Positions 34,811-36,422 of a stretch of 36,422 bases of DNA are shown one piece after another. Both the position numbers and the translations under genes were made by a program. Under the pieces are notes generated by a model. That model saw only the letters and a list, made by a program, of their open reading frames with translations, did no database searches and had not been told where the DNA came from. This stretch comes from Candidatus Acidiferrales bacterium (GTDB lineage Bacteria; Acidobacteriota; Terriglobia; Acidiferrales; UBA7541). Location: assembly GCA_025451835.1 (NCBI GenBank), contig JANWJR010000017.1, positions 1-36,422 of the forward strand. Direction: 5' to 3'. Each line of letters starts with the position of its first letter. Positions within the stretch are counted from its first letter, which is position 1.

Positions 34811-35953
34811 TCACACCTTAATTCGCGCCGAAAGCATAACTTCCTCGCGCCGGCTGGTGCATGAATCCAAACGCCCAACGTTGACTTCGTAACCGATACC
34901 CGGAGAGATCGGCGCGGAGATCGTGCCTCGCGAACTGACGGTGATTGGCGGATCGATGATGTCCTCTTCCCAGTAGCGGCCTGAGGCGGAGACATCGCCG
35001 GGAAGCGTGAATCCGGCCAGCGTCGACAGTGCAATATTGTGCGCGCGGCCAATGCCGGTCTCCAGCATCCCGCCGCACCAAACCGGGATAGCGGCCTCGC
35101 GCGCCAGCTTTTCGATTTGTTTGGCTTCCGAGAAACCGCCCACACGCCCGAGTTTGATGTTGATGATTCGGCAGGCGCCGAGTTCGAGAGCATGGCGCGC
35201 ATCGGCGGCGCAAGTGATCGATTCGTCGAGACACAGCGGCGTCTTGAGCTGCTTTTGCAATTTTGCGTGGTCCACCAGATCGCCCGGTGCGAGTGGCTGC
35301 TCGATCATTAAAAGGTTGTAGCCATCGAGTTCCTTCATGGTCGAAAGATCGTGGTCGAGGGAATAGGCAGCATTCGCATCCACAGAAAACAAAATGTCCG
35401 GATACTTGGCTCGCACCGCCGCGGCAAGCTTTACGTCAAGTCCCGGCTTGATTTTTATTTTGATCCGCTGATATCCGCTCTCGACCTCACGCGCAACTGC
35501 GTCCAGCAGAGCCTCGATGCTCGGCTGAATGCCGATCGATACACCGCACATGATCTTCGTTCGTTCGCCGCCGATATGCTTCCAGAGCGGCACACCTGCG
35601 AGTTTGGCTTCCAAATCCCAGATCGCCGCTTCGATGGCGCCCTTCGCCATCCGGTTTCCGCGAATCGGCGCGAGCCGGCCGTTCACCTCGGCGGCCCCGC
35701 TGACATTGGACGATGCTAGCAACGGAACGATGTGCTTCGCGATGATGATCCAGGCAGTGCTAACAGTTTCTGCGTTGAAATATGGGTCTTCCATGGCCAC
35801 GCATTCACCATGGCCGGCGGCGCCATCGCTATTCGTGACTTTTACGATCAGAACCCGGCGAGCCGTGGTGCGCCCGAAACTGGTCTCAAACGCATGCTTC
35901 AGCGGCAGACGTAATTCCCGAAGTTCCAGGCATTCCAGTTGAAGTGACGACAC
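34811..35953 (-). CDS. Enolase-superfamily N-acylamino acid racemase / o-succinylbenzoate synthase (NSAR/OSBS)-like enzyme
   Basis: RIKIKIKPG (KxK), SVDANAAYS, LMIEQPL, LCLDESI (metal ligands), IINIKLGRVGG (Lys), and the C-terminal block WCGGMLETGIGRAHNIALSTLAGFTLPGDVSASGRYWEEDII typical of this group. Confidence 0.82.
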   Translation of the reverse strand: MSSLQLECLELRELRLPLKHAFETSFGRTTARRVLIVKVTNSDGAAGHGECVAMEDPYFNAETVSTAWIIIAKHIVPLLASSNVSGAAEVNGRLAPIRGNRMAKGAIEAAIWDLEAKLAGVPLWKHIGGERTKIMCGVSIGIQPSIEALLDAVAREVESGYQRIKIKIKPGLDVKLAAAVRAKYPDILFSVDANAAYSLDHDLSTMKELDGYNLLMIEQPLAPGDLVDHAKLQKQLKTPLCLDESITCAADARHALELGACRIINIKLGRVGGFSEAKQIEKLAREAAIPVWCGGMLETGIGRAHNIALSTLAGFTLPGDVSASGRYWEEDIIDPPITVSSRGTISAPISPGIGYEVNVGRLDSCTSRREEVMLSARIKV

Positions 35954-36100
35954 GGCTACCTTTCTTCCAATTCTGCGACATTCGTCCGGCTCTGGGGACG
36001 GCGTACGCTACGCCGCGCTGCGACTGCGTCATGCCCGCCGTTTCCAACGAGGCTGCGATGAGGCAGAAACATCCACGCGGACATCATCATTACGGTCCAG

Positions 36101-36422
36101 CTAGAAATTAAGTTTCAGCGCCAACTGAATGACTCGCGGCGCGACGATGGTGCTATTGATCACGCCAAAAGTCGGGGAACCGAATAGCGTGGCGGGTTCA
36201 CCGAACTGGGTGTGGTTGAATAGATTAAAGAACTCCGCGCGAAACTCGAGATTTTTGCTTTCGTTCGATCCCAACGCGGTCCGCTTGAGTAGCGAAAAAT
36301 CGAAGTTCACCTGCCCCGGACCCGAAGCGAGACCCGGACGAGCGTTTCCGAATGCCGTGCCTCCGTCAGATGTGATCACGGGAGGAGTCGTGAAACACTT
36401 GCTGTTGAAATAATTACTCAGC
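36101..36422 (-). CDS. C-terminal end of an Oar-like TonB-dependent receptor (5' part beyond the window)
   Basis: LSNYFNSKCFTTPPVITSDGGTAFGNARPGLASGPGQVNFDFSLLKRTALGSNESKNLEFRAEFFNLFNHTQFGEPATLFGSPTFGVINSTIVAPRVIQLALKLNF; the frame is open to the window edge; terminal aromatic F. Confidence 0.85.
   Translation of the reverse strand, partial: LSNYFNSKCFTTPPVITSDGGTAFGNARPGLASGPGQVNFDFSLLKRTALGSNESKNLEFRAEFFNLFNHTQFGEPATLFGSPTFGVINSTIVAPRVIQLALKLNF

Noticed and set aside
34732-35202. N-terminal extension of the S12 hydrolase ORF (33217-35202)
   Set aside because: Overlaps the NSAR-like gene; a clear signal peptide starts at ATG 34731, so the extension is an artefact of an open frame.
36000-36014. 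Inverted repeat ggcgta-cgc-tacgcc downstream of the TonB receptor gene
   Set aside because: Only a 6-bp stem with no T-run; could be a weak terminator but not distinguishable from GC-rich background.
1-36422. CRISPR arrays, tRNA/rRNA genes, transposases, phage or toxin-antitoxin/defence genes
   Set aside because: No regularly spaced repeats, cloverleaf-like segments, or proteins of these families were recognised in the window; a tRNAscan/DefenseFinder run would be needed to exclude short or divergent cases.

Overview
A 36.4 kb, GC-rich bacterial chromosomal window with dense coding. The gene content (Oar-like TonB receptor tail, S9 and tricorn-type peptidases, several secreted S12 hydrolases, DUF2934, EgtB/EgtD) suggests Acidobacteriota; this taxon is an inference. 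From left to right: the 3' part of an adenosine deaminase/ADGF-like gene; a MarR–ClC pair; a metallophosphoesterase; a phosphofructokinase with PPi-type signatures; a MerR-XRE-cupin regulator divergent from an aminotransferase plus CoA-acylating semialdehyde dehydrogenase; a secreted protein with an internal duplication; an S9 peptidase; a PPOX protein; a degraded patch with a likely M42 peptidase remnant and a DUF2934 ORF; an APC permease; a plus-strand block amidase_3–GerMN–rph–rdgB–egtB–egtD–nth; and a minus-strand exported/catabolic block with two tandem Tat-type SpdH-like flavoproteins, two S12 serine hydrolases, a tricorn-like protease, an NSAR/OSBS-like enolase-superfamily enzyme and the C-terminus of a TonB-dependent receptor. 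I saw no CRISPR array, phage, transposase, rRNA or tRNA. I found no clearly new defence or mobile system. The best leads are the MerR-XRE-cupin regulator, a near-perfect palindrome at the marR start, an uncharacterised duplicated-domain secreted protein, REP-like intergenic elements flanking mmsA, near-leaderless promoter candidates, and the minus-strand peptide/D-amino-acid-type cluster. All homology calls are from motif recognition by eye; no searches were run.
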